Below, one piece after another: positions 51,204 through 59,082 of a stretch of DNA of 64,000 nucleotides (position 1 is its first letter; every line of letters begins with the position of its first letter). The stretch is from G963676655 sp963676655 (GTDB taxonomy: Bacteria > Verrucomicrobiota > Lentisphaeria > Victivallales > Victivallaceae). Both the position numbers and the translations under genes were made by a program. Under the pieces are notes generated by a model. That model made no database searches and was not told the DNA's origin. It saw nothing but the letters and a program-made list of their open reading frames with translations. The stretch covers positions 124,001 through 188,000 of the forward strand of contig CAXXKX010000002.1 of the NCBI GenBank assembly GCA_963676655.2. The letters run 5' to 3'.

Positions 51204-51231
51204 ATTATAACATTTAGTGGAAAAAAGTCAA
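51204..51231 (-). promoter_or_regulatory. Sigma70-type promoter of the second GntR regulator
   Basis: On the minus strand: TTGACT, 16-bp spacer, TATAAT, about 60 bp upstream of the start at 51144. Confidence 0.65.
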
Positions 51232-51416
51232 TGCCTTATGTTGTTTTTTATTGCAAAAAGTTGGAAAACGCTTGTTTTTTGATGATTTGTAATAACATAT
51301 CTTGAGGAAAGTATTTCTTTTTGTGTGCAGCGGTGCGTCAGCATAGTCGATTGCCGTTGTCGTATTGCCAGAATGATTTAAGGCTAAAATTGGGGACGGG
51401 TTAGATAACCCAGGTT

Positions 51417-52838
51417 TTACTTTAACTTGACGGAAAAAGTTGTGACCGGAACGCCTTTACGGTTGAAGAAGTTAGGTATCGCCAGTTTGTGCCAGCCGAA
51501 CCGCAATTGTTCGGGAGATTTAACTTTATCTGATGAAACTATCAATGTCTCGTTCTCGATCCTGCCGGTTGCCGGGTAAAATTTTCCGTCTTTTCCTGCC
51601 AGTTCCAGGTGCGATACACCTTTGCCGTCGCAGGTCTTCAGGCCGTTTGGATGGTTGAATTTAACCACTGCCGTATCTCCTTTGACCGTAAAGCCGGCAA
51701 ATGTCGGGGAAAGGGCGGAGGCGTCGCCGGTTCTATACTCTTTATATAGTACGAGGTTGGCCAGTCGCAGTCCCAGCGGCAGCTTGTTTTTCGGGTGGAT
51801 ATCTTTCGGATCGCCGCAGTCGGTGGTGACGATATACCCGGCATGCGGGTCGGTTTCGGCGAATTTCTGTTGAGCCGCCCGGAAGCGCGGGATGAACGTC
51901 GGGGATTCTTTACCATATTGCCACGGCGGCAACTGAACAATATAGATCGGCAGGGAGGGGCATTCGAAATACTTTCTCCAGCAGTGAATGAGGGCTTTAA
52001 GCTTGTCGGCGTATGCCGGGCCGTCCTGATGGTTGTCTTCGCCCTGATACCAGAGCATGCCGCGTACGGCAAACGGAGTCAGTGGATGAACCATGGCGTT
52101 GAACAGGACAGATGGCAGCCGTTGTTTGTCCTTGCGCAGTTTGGCGTCCGGTGTTTTGTCGAGTTTTGTTACCGAGTTGTCAAAACGCTTAACCTGATCC
52201 GGGGCGATTTTTGCTTCGCGGTAACTCTCTTTGGAGGTCATCGCTTCGATGCGGCAGCCGCCCCAGGCAATGCCTATCAGTCCGATCGGGACGTTCAATT
52301 TTTTCTCAAGTTCGCGTCCGACAAGATAACCTACCGCCGGAAAGTTTTTTACTAATTCCGGCGTACATGGGGTCCAGGTAGATTTTTGATCCTGTCGCGG
52401 TGTTTTGCTCCAGTCCCGCGGAACTTTCAATAGTCTGATCGCCGGGTTATTTGCCGCCTTGACTAGGTTTTCTCCTCCGGTGATACGCTTTAGCGAATAC
52501 TGCATGTTCGACTGCCCGGCGCAGAGCCAGACGTCGCCGACAAGTACGTTTTTAATCTTGATCACGTTATTTCCAGACACCGTCAGCACCCGGTTTACCC
52601 GTGAGGCGGGAATTTTATCCAGATTGAGCCGCCAGTGTTTGTCCTGGCCGACAACGGTTGACTTCTTCTGTCCGGCGAACTCGACGGCGATTTTTTCACC
52701 CGGCGTTCCCGTTCCCCAAACCGGGACGGTTTTATCGCGTTGCAGTATCATGTTATCAGAAAATATGGAAGGCAGTTTTACGGCGAACAGTTGGGATGTC
52801 AATCCGGCGATCAGGAACGGTAAAAGTATTTTTTTCAT
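51417..52838 (-). CDS. Secreted sialate 9-O-acetylesterase-like SGNH hydrolase
   Basis: 473 aa with a signal peptide (MKKILLPFLIAGLTSQLFAV). It opens with LPSIFSDNMILQRDKTVPVWGTG and has the catalytic serine in CAGQSNMQYSL (Ser110), GIAWGGCRIEAMTS, MLWYQGEDN and DIHPKNKLPLG with the catalytic Asp/His. This is the family of sialic acid O-acetylesterases and related acetyl xylan esterases. It would remove acetyl groups from polysaccharides outside the cytoplasm. It lies 273 bp upstream of the GntR gene on the same strand, so it belongs to the glycan region though perhaps not the same transcript. Confidence 0.92.
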   Translation of the reverse strand: MKKILLPFLIAGLTSQLFAVKLPSIFSDNMILQRDKTVPVWGTGTPGEKIAVEFAGQKKSTVVGQDKHWRLNLDKIPASRVNRVLTVSGNNVIKIKNVLVGDVWLCAGQSNMQYSLKRITGGENLVKAANNPAIRLLKVPRDWSKTPRQDQKSTWTPCTPELVKNFPAVGYLVGRELEKKLNVPIGLIGIAWGGCRIEAMTSKESYREAKIAPDQVKRFDNSVTKLDKTPDAKLRKDKQRLPSVLFNAMVHPLTPFAVRGMLWYQGEDNHQDGPAYADKLKALIHCWRKYFECPSLPIYIVQLPPWQYGKESPTFIPRFRAAQQKFAETDPHAGYIVTTDCGDPKDIHPKNKLPLGLRLANLVLYKEYRTGDASALSPTFAGFTVKGDTAVVKFNHPNGLKTCDGKGVSHLELAGKDGKFYPATGRIENETLIVSSDKVKSPEQLRFGWHKLAIPNFFNRKGVPVTTFSVKLK

Positions 52839-52857
52839 GTTTATGTAGCTCGATGTT

Positions 52858-53007
52858 ATGATTATTTCTTATTTAAAAGCAATCGATGAAAAGGTACAAC
52901 GAAATATCGAAGAAATCAACATTATTGCCGAGGTTTCTATTATAAAAACGGGGGCAAATGATTCGCCCTATATGGATTTGAAAAGTTGCAGCCTCCCGGT
53001 ATATTAA
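52858..53007 (+). pseudogene. Possible gene remnant, 49 codons
   Basis: A short open frame without a ribosome binding site. Its segment VQRNIEEIN matches AQRNIEEIN in a non-annotated frame at 55045-55070. Both stretches may derive from one lost gene. It is not claimed as a functional gene. Confidence 0.3.
52891..52920 (+). repeat. Direct repeat, left copy (27 of 30 bases match 55041-55070)
   Basis: The conserved core is ACAACGAAATATCGA followed by GAAATCAAC. It lies left of the Fic gene; the other copy lies at the end of the SUKH gene. The two enclose about 2.15 kb. Confidence 0.6.
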
Positions 53008-53106
53008 GTATTGATGCATCTGCCATATGCATTATTGCATTAGTAATCATATTAATTAATCGCGGTCACTAAGCTCAAATCTGAGACTATGTATTAATAC
53101 AAGAAT

Positions 53107-54144
53107 ATGTATGACCGCATATTCAATTTTGAGAGGGTAATCGATTTGCCGGGAAAACGATACAAACCGCCGTATACAGTTACTGATAAGATCGTTTCGC
53201 TGATTGCGGAAATTTGTGAAGCGTTGGGACGTATTTCAATATTGCAGGAGCAGCGGGGACTGCGACTTCGCCGCATCAATCGGATTAAAACGGTTCAGGG
53301 TTCGCTGGCGATTGAAGGCAATACGTTGAGCGAGACCCAGATCAGTGCGATTCTCGATGGTAAGAATGTTGTTGCCCCTCCACGGGAGGTACAGGAAGCG
53401 CATAACGCGATCTCAGTATATGATAATCTGGCAAATTGGAACCCGGAAGTTGAAGCAGAACTGCTGAAGGCGCATGAAATGTTAATGGCGGGGTTAGTGG
53501 TTCAGCCTGGAAAGTATCGCCGCAAAGGGGCCGGAGTTATGGGGCGCAATGGTGAGATTATGCATATGGCTCCGCCAGCGGACCTTGTTCCGGCTCAAAT
53601 GAAAGATCTGTTTGTCTGGCTTGGAACAACCGATGCGCATCCATTGGTTGCCGGCAGCGTATTCCACTATGAGTTTGAGTTCATTCATCCGTTTGATGAT
53701 GGTAATGGGCGCATTGGACGTCTCTGGCAAACTTTGATATTGTCACAATGGAATCCCTTGTTCGCCGCTTTGCCGGTCGAAAGCATTGTCCATGTCCATC
53801 AACAGGAATATTACAACGCACTTAACCAGAGTACCAACCAGGGTAACTGTACTCCGTTCATTGAATTCATGCTTGAAACTATCCTTGAAACGATTAATGC
53901 CGACCAAGTTGCCGACCAAGTGACCGATCAAGTCAGGAGGCTGTTGAAGTCATTCAAAAAATCAGCAGGAAAAGCCTGTAGCGCAAAAGAACTGATGAAT
54001 ATTCTCAAGTTGTCGCACCGTCCTACCTTCAGGCAAAACTATCTGCATCCGGCCCTGAAAGCCGGACTGATCGAAATGACTGTCCCGGACAAACCCAACA
54101 GCCGTCTCCAGAAATATCGACTAACCTCAAAGTTGAAGATGTGA
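53107..54144 (+). CDS. Fic family protein (AMPylation-type enzyme)
   Basis: 345 aa. The N-terminal part carries TVQGSLAIEGNTL (about 62-74), the S-x-x-I-E-G-N inhibitory motif placed before the Fic core (class II). The active-site loop HPFDDGNGRIGR is at about 194-205 and is complete, including the catalytic His and the phosphate-binding Asn and Arg. The C-terminal part has a repeated DQVADQVTDQV stretch and then a winged-helix-like end (ELMNILKLSHRPTFRQNYL). Fic enzymes transfer AMP from ATP to protein hydroxyl groups; the target is unknown. It stands alone on its strand in an accessory-type region. Confidence 0.92.
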   Translation: MYDRIFNFERVIDLPGKRYKPPYTVTDKIVSLIAEICEALGRISILQEQRGLRLRRINRIKTVQGSLAIEGNTLSETQISAILDGKNVVAPPREVQEAHNAISVYDNLANWNPEVEAELLKAHEMLMAGLVVQPGKYRRKGAGVMGRNGEIMHMAPPADLVPAQMKDLFVWLGTTDAHPLVAGSVFHYEFEFIHPFDDGNGRIGRLWQTLILSQWNPLFAALPVESIVHVHQQEYYNALNQSTNQGNCTPFIEFMLETILETINADQVADQVTDQVRRLLKSFKKSAGKACSAKELMNILKLSHRPTFRQNYLHPALKAGLIEMTVPDKPNSRLQKYRLTSKLKM

Positions 54145-54178
54145 ATTTGTTTTTTTCGACATGAACCAATATAAGAAT

Positions 54179-54210
54179 AGGGAAATCAAGGTCCGAAACA
54201 AGAAAAGTTT
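54179..54210 (+). repeat. 32-bp repeat, copy 1 (26 of 32 match 55212-55243)
   Basis: It begins AGGGAAATCAAGG and ends GTTT. It lies directly upstream of the small membrane protein gene at 54231, while the other copy lies before the small gene at 55292. It may reflect a duplicated upstream region. Confidence 0.45.
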
Positions 54211-54230
54211 ATAGTGGAGACTATTGCAGT

Positions 54231-54497
54231 ATGATGAAATCGCAAAAATCCAGGATTAAGCTTATATTGACGGCATCAATTGCTGTAATAATATTTTTTT
54301 ATATTGGCACATATATTACTTTAAGGAACTCTGGTAGTCTCTGGCTTTTAGAATTCAAGTCTTTGGGGGGATTGCATTATTACCAGATGCAAGGGGGAGT
54401 TTTTCGCGAAGATGGGGCTTTCGATAAAAACCAGTTTACAACAGCTTTATTTTTCCCGTTGGGCCTTATTGAAAGCAAGGTTAAAAACACGTTTTGA
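54231..54497 (+). CDS. Small membrane-anchored hypothetical protein
   Basis: 88 aa with GGAG upstream. It has a basic N-terminus and one transmembrane helix (LILTASIAVIIFFYIGTYI, about 11-30), then a short soluble part ending FFPLGLIESKVKNTF. It has no family. It lies 29 bp before the SUKH gene, on the same strand. It may be an accessory or immunity-type gene, but this is a guess from the context. Confidence 0.55.
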   Translation: MMKSQKSRIKLILTASIAVIIFFYIGTYITLRNSGSLWLLEFKSLGGLHYYQMQGGVFREDGAFDKNQFTTALFFPLGLIESKVKNTF

Positions 54498-54526
54498 CCA
54501 AACAAGCAAGAGGAAACTGAAATATA

Positions 54527-55078
54527 ATGAAAGACATGCTCCTGACAATCATAGCTTTGGCTGGTATCTTTCTGGTCCTGCCATTTCTGATTCTCCGGAT
54601 GCTGGACAAGGTTTTGTATCGACATCCCACAACCGAAGAAATTCAAGCAGAAACTGAGCGTCTTGAAGAACGGCTTTTATCTCCCGAACTCGAAGTTCTT
54701 GAAGAATATTTTCACTGCACACTTCCTTCTCCGTTCCGCGAACTATACGGAAATGCAAATGAACTTGTCTTGACTGACGTGGAGATTTTGCCGCCAGATG
54801 GAAGTGACCCAGTATATATATGTTTCTACAAACCAGCGGATGCAGACAATCTTCACAGCCAGTGGCCAGGCTGTGAGAAATATTTTGCCTTTGCTGACGA
54901 TGGTTGCGGCAACGAACTATTGGTAGATCTGAGACTTTATGATCCACCTGTTTTGTGGCATGATCACGAAACAGGTGAAATTGAAACAGTTGCTTCATCG
55001 ATGAGCGAATTCATGAAATGGGAACGGCAATCCGTGAAGAAAAGCACAACGAAATATCGAGGAAATCAACAGCATTGA
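54527..55078 (+). CDS. SMI1/KNR4 (SUKH) family protein with N-terminal membrane helix
   Basis: 183 aa. One N-terminal hydrophobic helix (LLTIIALAGIFLVLPFLIL) is followed by the SUKH fold: LEVLEEYFHCTLPSPFRELYGNANEL, YFAFADDGCGNELLVDL and WHDHETGEIETVASSMSEFM, an almost complete set of family motifs. SUKH proteins are known mostly as immunity proteins against contact-dependent or polymorphic toxins. No toxin was recognised nearby. A membrane anchor is unusual for the family. The end of the frame lies in a direct repeat, so the last 12 residues may be foreign. Confidence 0.85.
   Translation: MKDMLLTIIALAGIFLVLPFLILRMLDKVLYRHPTTEEIQAETERLEERLLSPELEVLEEYFHCTLPSPFRELYGNANELVLTDVEILPPDGSDPVYICFYKPADADNLHSQWPGCEKYFAFADDGCGNELLVDLRLYDPPVLWHDHETGEIETVASSMSEFMKWERQSVKKSTTKYRGNQQH
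55041..55070 (+). repeat. Direct repeat, right copy (27 of 30 bases match 52891-52920)
   Basis: It overlaps the C-terminal codons of the SUKH gene in another frame. Together with the left copy it encloses Fic, the small membrane protein and the SUKH gene. Confidence 0.6.
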
Positions 55079-55211
55079 CAGGATTTTATTAATCGATATC
55101 CAATCCAGTGTTTCTGGACAATCGATTGGAGTCAATATACTATGCGGGGAATATAATAATGTTTTTCCTGTTTGATTTGTATTTGATATCATGGCCCGAT
55201 ATATTTGAAAC

Positions 55212-55243
55212 AGGGAAATCAAGGATCGATGCAGGAAACGTTT
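55212..55243 (+). repeat. 32-bp repeat, copy 2
   Basis: This matches 54179-54210 (26 of 32). It lies 49 bp before the small gene at 55292. Confidence 0.45.
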
Positions 55244-55291
55244 CTACTCCAGGGGCTTCCAGTATAAAGATCTTTAAGAAAGAAGATTATT

Positions 55292-55618
55292 ATGTATAAT
55301 TATCAAATTTTCTCTGAATTAAAAACAACACTCAGCGAACGGAGAGTTGCTGGTTTTTTTTATAAATCTGGTTGGAAAACAAGGCATACTGGAAGGAATG
55401 AGTATGAACTTTGTTCCAACTTTGCTGAACTGGAATTATGTTACGATGGTGAAAGTTTGCTTTTAAGTGGTGATATTATTAATGATTTGAATAATATTTC
55501 TTCCATCATAAATATTCTGAAACAACACAGCATTAGTTTTCGTCTTGAATGCTATGACCGGAGTCATCGTTTAATCAAAGATTATAAATGGTGTGATGAA
55601 CGAGATAATTCCATCTGA
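55292..55618 (+). CDS. Small hypothetical protein
   Basis: 108 aa, soluble, no signal peptide. It is Asn/Ser/Leu-rich, with SKLELCYDGESLLLSGDIINDL-like alternation suggesting an alpha/beta fold. An AAGAAAGAAG tract lies before the ATG. Its size, low GC and position beside the SUKH gene are like those of immunity-type genes, but no family motif was recognised, so the function is unknown. Confidence 0.5.
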   Translation: MYNYQIFSELKTTLSERRVAGFFYKSGWKTRHTGRNEYELCSNFAELELCYDGESLLLSGDIINDLNNISSIINILKQHSISFRLECYDRSHRLIKDYKWCDERDNSI

Positions 55619-55898
55619 TAAAATGATTTATGTTTTTGATGGTAAAGTTATAACGCTTAGTTTGTTGTTTAAGAATTTAAATTTGTTCTGGATTTGCTGC
55701 GAGTTGCCTGAATCTTTCCTGTTTTACACGCTATACTGGTGTAGTAAGATGACTTGGTTGAGAATACCATGGGGTCCCCGAAAACTGGACCGTCGGAAAG
55801 AGACGGAGGAATATATATGCGGTTTTAAGCATGCTTTTTTTTCTTACTTTAAACAGCCTCAAAAAAATGAAGGTAGTTTTTTTGTTGTCGAGCAGTGA
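55593..55898 (+). CDS. Doubtful small open frame overlapping the previous gene
   Basis: 101 aa, overlapping the preceding gene by 26 bp. The composition is unusual (many aromatic residues and Cys) and there is no family. A ribosome binding site is not evident. It may be spurious or a remnant. Confidence 0.25.
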   Translation: MMNEIIPSDKMIYVFDGKVITLSLLFKNLNLFWICCELPESFLFYTLYWCSKMTWLRIPWGPRKLDRRKETEEYICGFKHAFFSYFKQPQKNEGSFFVVEQ

Positions 55899-55927
55899 TA
55901 TTTTATTGAAATACCGCTTGAAAAAGT

Positions 55928-55957
55928 TTGATTTATATGTTAGCTTATTGATATAAT
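55928..55957 (+). promoter_or_regulatory. Sigma70-type promoter of the TPR gene
   Basis: TTGATT, 18-bp spacer, TATAAT, about 32 bp upstream of the start at 55990. Confidence 0.6.
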
Positions 55958-55989
55958 GATATGTTTAAGCAGATATTGGGATAAGCAGC

Positions 55990-57354
55990 ATGAATAAAAA
56001 AGACTTACGGGATCTTTCCTCCGGGCTCAGGACTCTTTATAACAAGGGGGTTGAATCCGCTAAAAGACGCAATTACGAATACGCTATTGAACAACTCAAA
56101 GAAGTTGTGAAAAAAGTTCCGACTTTCATGGATTGCCGTAAACAGTTGCGTAATGCCGAGGAAAAAAAATGTGATGCGATGGGCTTTTTCGGTAAAATGA
56201 TGGGTAAGTTTAAAGCCTCCCTCGCCGCTGCAAAAATCAAACCGATAGTAAGTAAAAAACCAATTAAGGCAATGGCTGACTGCGAAGACGCTTTGGCAAT
56301 TTATCTCTACAGTCCGGTTGTCTTGACTCTGCTTGCCGATGCCGCTATGAATGCCAAAGCTCCGGATATCGCGATTGAGTCTTACGAATATATCAAAAGT
56401 TTTGATCCTGGAAGCGAAGCTAATTTACGCCGCCTGGCGGAAGTTTACAAGCAAGTCGGGGACGGAACCAGACACCTGGCTACGATGCAGCAGGTTGCCG
56501 CATTGAAGCCGAACAATTTGGCTGTTCAGGCTGAATTGCGTTCCGCTGCGGCCCTGGCCAGTATGCAGAGCGAGTGGAGCAGCGAAGAGGAAATTGCCGA
56601 ACAACGTCAAGAAAGCGCTTCCGCCGATGTCGGAGACAAGGTTATCCGCTCCGAAGACGATATTCAAAAGCAGATTCAACAGTTCGAACAGGAACTTGGG
56701 GTTCAGGAGTCTATTGATACCCGTCGTAAACTGGCCGGACTCTATTTCAGGGTTGGTCGTTTTGATGATTCGATTAAACAGTACAATGATATTCTTACGA
56801 AACTTGACACCTTTGACCCGGCTATTGACATGTTGATTGAAAAATCTTATCTGGCAAAAATTGACGCCGGAATTGACGCGTTGCGAGAAGCTCAGGGCGA
56901 TGAAGCCGCGCCCCGGATTGCCGAACTCGAACAAAAGAAATACCAGTACAGTCTTGAGCGTGCGACCAACCGTGTCAATAACTTTCCGAACGATACGCAG
57001 TTGCGTTATGATTTGGCGATACTCTACTTCAAAGGCGGAAGAATTGATGATTCGCTTGAGCAGTTCCAGTATGCCAGGCGTAATCCGCAGCGCCGGATAT
57101 CGTGTATGATGTATCTAGGTAAATGTTTTCAGTCCAAAGGACAATATGATATGGCTATCGAGCAGTTGCAGAGTGCCATTAATGAAATGCCGGTTATGGA
57201 TAAACAGAAAATGGAAGCTATGTATGATCTAGCAACAATTTATGAGTCGCAGGACAAATCAGAGGACGCGCTGGAACTTTTCAAAGAGATTTACCGTGTG
57301 GATGTTAACTTCCTTGACGTAGGGAAGCGCATGGAATCTTATTACAAGAAATAA
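55990..57354 (+). CDS. TPR-repeat protein
   Basis: 454 aa, no signal peptide. It consists of tetratricopeptide repeats throughout: LRTLYNKGVESAKRRNYEYAIEQLKEVVKK, VLTLLADAAMNAKAPDIAIESYEYI, RKLAGLYFRVGRFDDSIKQYNDI, LRYDLAILYFKGGRIDDSLEQFQYA and AMYDLATIYESQDKSEDALELFKEI. A Lys-rich hydrophobic segment near 60-95 (GFFGKMMGKFKASLAAAKIKP) interrupts the repeats. TPR proteins are protein-binding scaffolds. It starts a two-gene unit with the low-complexity membrane protein 42 bp downstream. Confidence 0.88.
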   Translation: MNKKDLRDLSSGLRTLYNKGVESAKRRNYEYAIEQLKEVVKKVPTFMDCRKQLRNAEEKKCDAMGFFGKMMGKFKASLAAAKIKPIVSKKPIKAMADCEDALAIYLYSPVVLTLLADAAMNAKAPDIAIESYEYIKSFDPGSEANLRRLAEVYKQVGDGTRHLATMQQVAALKPNNLAVQAELRSAAALASMQSEWSSEEEIAEQRQESASADVGDKVIRSEDDIQKQIQQFEQELGVQESIDTRRKLAGLYFRVGRFDDSIKQYNDILTKLDTFDPAIDMLIEKSYLAKIDAGIDALREAQGDEAAPRIAELEQKKYQYSLERATNRVNNFPNDTQLRYDLAILYFKGGRIDDSLEQFQYARRNPQRRISCMMYLGKCFQSKGQYDMAIEQLQSAINEMPVMDKQKMEAMYDLATIYESQDKSEDALELFKEIYRVDVNFLDVGKRMESYYKK

Positions 57355-57396
57355 AAAATATTAATTCTGATATAATAATACACTAAGGAGAACGTT

Positions 57397-58962
57397 ATGG
57401 CAAACGGTTCCGATAACAAAACAAATACCGATACCGGCAGCATGAGAAAGGCTCAGGAGGTAGACGGTAAAATTATATTAAATGCCGATAATCAAGGCAT
57501 GGCTGTACCCAGTGCCGGCAAGACCCAGGCTTTGCCTGGCATTTCCGATCCGATGGCAATGCGTAATACCGATACCGGAAATTTACGTAAAATGGCCGAA
57601 GATACCACTACCCGTAAAACCATTAAATTAAAACCGATTCGTCCTCGCGGAACCCAACCCGGCAGTCTGAAACCGGTTCTTCCCGGCGCCGAAGGCGCTA
57701 AACCGTCTTCTCCGACGGTTAGAGTTGCCGCCTCGGACGTGGCTTCTGCGGTGGCAGCAGGACAGGCAAAAATATCAGACATGCCTGGTAACAAAGATGG
57801 AGTTGAAACAGTTTCCATTTCCCGGATTAAAGCGAAAAAAACAGCGAAACTGTCGCCGCTGCCAAGTGTAGCGAAAGCAAAGTCAGTTCCTTCAAAAAAT
57901 ACGATCAAATTGCGTCCTTCAACCGCAACTGCGACTTCTCAGCCGGTTGAAGAAGGAGCGCCCGGGGAAAAGAAAAAGACCGCGACTATTAAGATTACCG
58001 CGATTCCCGGCAAAAAGAAGAACGCGTCTAAGAAAACAATCAAACTTACTCCTTCAACCGCACCTCAACCTGATGCGGCGGAAGATGCCGCGGCGGCGGC
58101 ATCTGCTCCGACTGTCGGCTTAACGCCGCCTGCAAGGAGTAAAGCAAGCCCGATTGATTTATCTGATGCTGGGACTGTGGTTCTGCAGGAGCCGCCACCA
58201 GCCGAAGACACAACCACCCAGGCGATTAGAACCGAAAAACCGCCGGTTGAAGCGAAGCCGGATGTTTCTGCGGCCGGTAGCATTAGTATTACTCCTCCAA
58301 CTCCCCAGCAAGAGCAGGAAGAGGAAGCTGAAACTAAAACTCAGGCGATCCGGGTTAAACCGCCTCAGCAGGCCAAACCTGATATCAGTGCGGTTGGTAC
58401 TATTGATATCAAGCCCCCGGCTCCCGGGGAAGATTTAGAAAAAACTTCAGCAAACGCTTTTGCGCCGACAATTGTCGCCGGCATGGATTCACCAAGTGCG
58501 CCTCAGAAAGAAGATAGACCTCTTGGTGGCGGTATTTCTGCCAATGCGCCGACAATTGTTGCCGGTATTGATTCACTCATTGCCAAACCTGACGAACCCC
58601 CGAAACCGGCATCTCCCGGTGGTTTATCGATTGGCGCTCCGCCTCCGCCGCCTGCCGGTGCAGGAGCGCCGGAACAGTCTGCTTTAGGCGGACTCCAAAT
58701 CCAGCATCATGAAGATAAAGAGGAAGCTGAACTTGGACCTCCGTTGGCACAAGGAGAAAAACCGGGCAGACTTAAAGGGCAAAAAACAGAAACCCAGCAG
58801 AAAGCGTCGGTTGTTTATACCATGGTGGCGGTTGTTGTCATGGCCTTACTGGTTGCTTCTGCTTATATCCAGACGGCCCAGTTCTTGAACAGCTGGCAAC
58901 CGGAATGGGCCAGTGGCGTGACTTTGCCGATTCCAGCCCCCCTGGCTGATCTAGGCAAATAA
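57397..58962 (+). CDS. Low-complexity Pro/Ala/Lys-rich protein with C-terminal membrane helix
   Basis: 521 aa with AAGGAG before the ATG. The first 460 residues are disordered-looking and made of short motif families: NTDTGSMRK and NTDTGNLRK near the start; (K/N)TIKL(K/R/T)P three times (about 70-215); a T-Q-A-I-R-(V/T)-(K/E)-x-P-P unit twice, each followed by AKPDxSAxGxIxI; and APTIVAGxDS twice. One transmembrane helix is near the end (VVYTMVAVVVMALLVASAYI, about 473-492), followed by a short outer tail. It is presumably tail-anchored with a long cytoplasmic region. Function unknown; coupling to the TPR protein is likely. Confidence 0.75.
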   Translation: MANGSDNKTNTDTGSMRKAQEVDGKIILNADNQGMAVPSAGKTQALPGISDPMAMRNTDTGNLRKMAEDTTTRKTIKLKPIRPRGTQPGSLKPVLPGAEGAKPSSPTVRVAASDVASAVAAGQAKISDMPGNKDGVETVSISRIKAKKTAKLSPLPSVAKAKSVPSKNTIKLRPSTATATSQPVEEGAPGEKKKTATIKITAIPGKKKNASKKTIKLTPSTAPQPDAAEDAAAAASAPTVGLTPPARSKASPIDLSDAGTVVLQEPPPAEDTTTQAIRTEKPPVEAKPDVSAAGSISITPPTPQQEQEEEAETKTQAIRVKPPQQAKPDISAVGTIDIKPPAPGEDLEKTSANAFAPTIVAGMDSPSAPQKEDRPLGGGISANAPTIVAGIDSLIAKPDEPPKPASPGGLSIGAPPPPPAGAGAPEQSALGGLQIQHHEDKEEAELGPPLAQGEKPGRLKGQKTETQQKASVVYTMVAVVVMALLVASAYIQTAQFLNSWQPEWASGVTLPIPAPLADLGK

Positions 58963-58981
58963 TTTTCGATAAATCAAAAAA

Positions 58982-59011
58982 GTCCTTCCAAACATGGAAG
59001 GACTTTTTTTT
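58982..59011 (+). terminator. Rho-independent terminator
   Basis: The stem GTCCTTCC (58982-58989) and GGAAGGAC (58996-59003) is perfect, with a 6-nt loop followed by eight T. It ends the TPR/low-complexity operon. Confidence 0.9.
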
Positions 59012-59032
59012 ACCTGTAAAGTAGACAAAAAA

Positions 59033-59060
59033 AACTCCTGCCGGACTGACAGGAGTTTTT
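59033..59060. terminator. Bidirectional terminator
   Basis: The stem AACTCCTG (59033-59040) and CAGGAGTT (59050-59057) is flanked by A-rich and T-rich runs on both sides, so it works in both directions. It separates the convergent genes ending at 58962 and 59083. Confidence 0.88.
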
Positions 59061-59082
59061 TATTTTTAGCTAATAAAATAGA

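Noticed and set aside
55108..55299. 63-codon plus-strand frame between the SUKH gene and the small gene at 55292
   Set aside because: It includes the 32-bp repeat and overlaps the next gene; no clear start or family.
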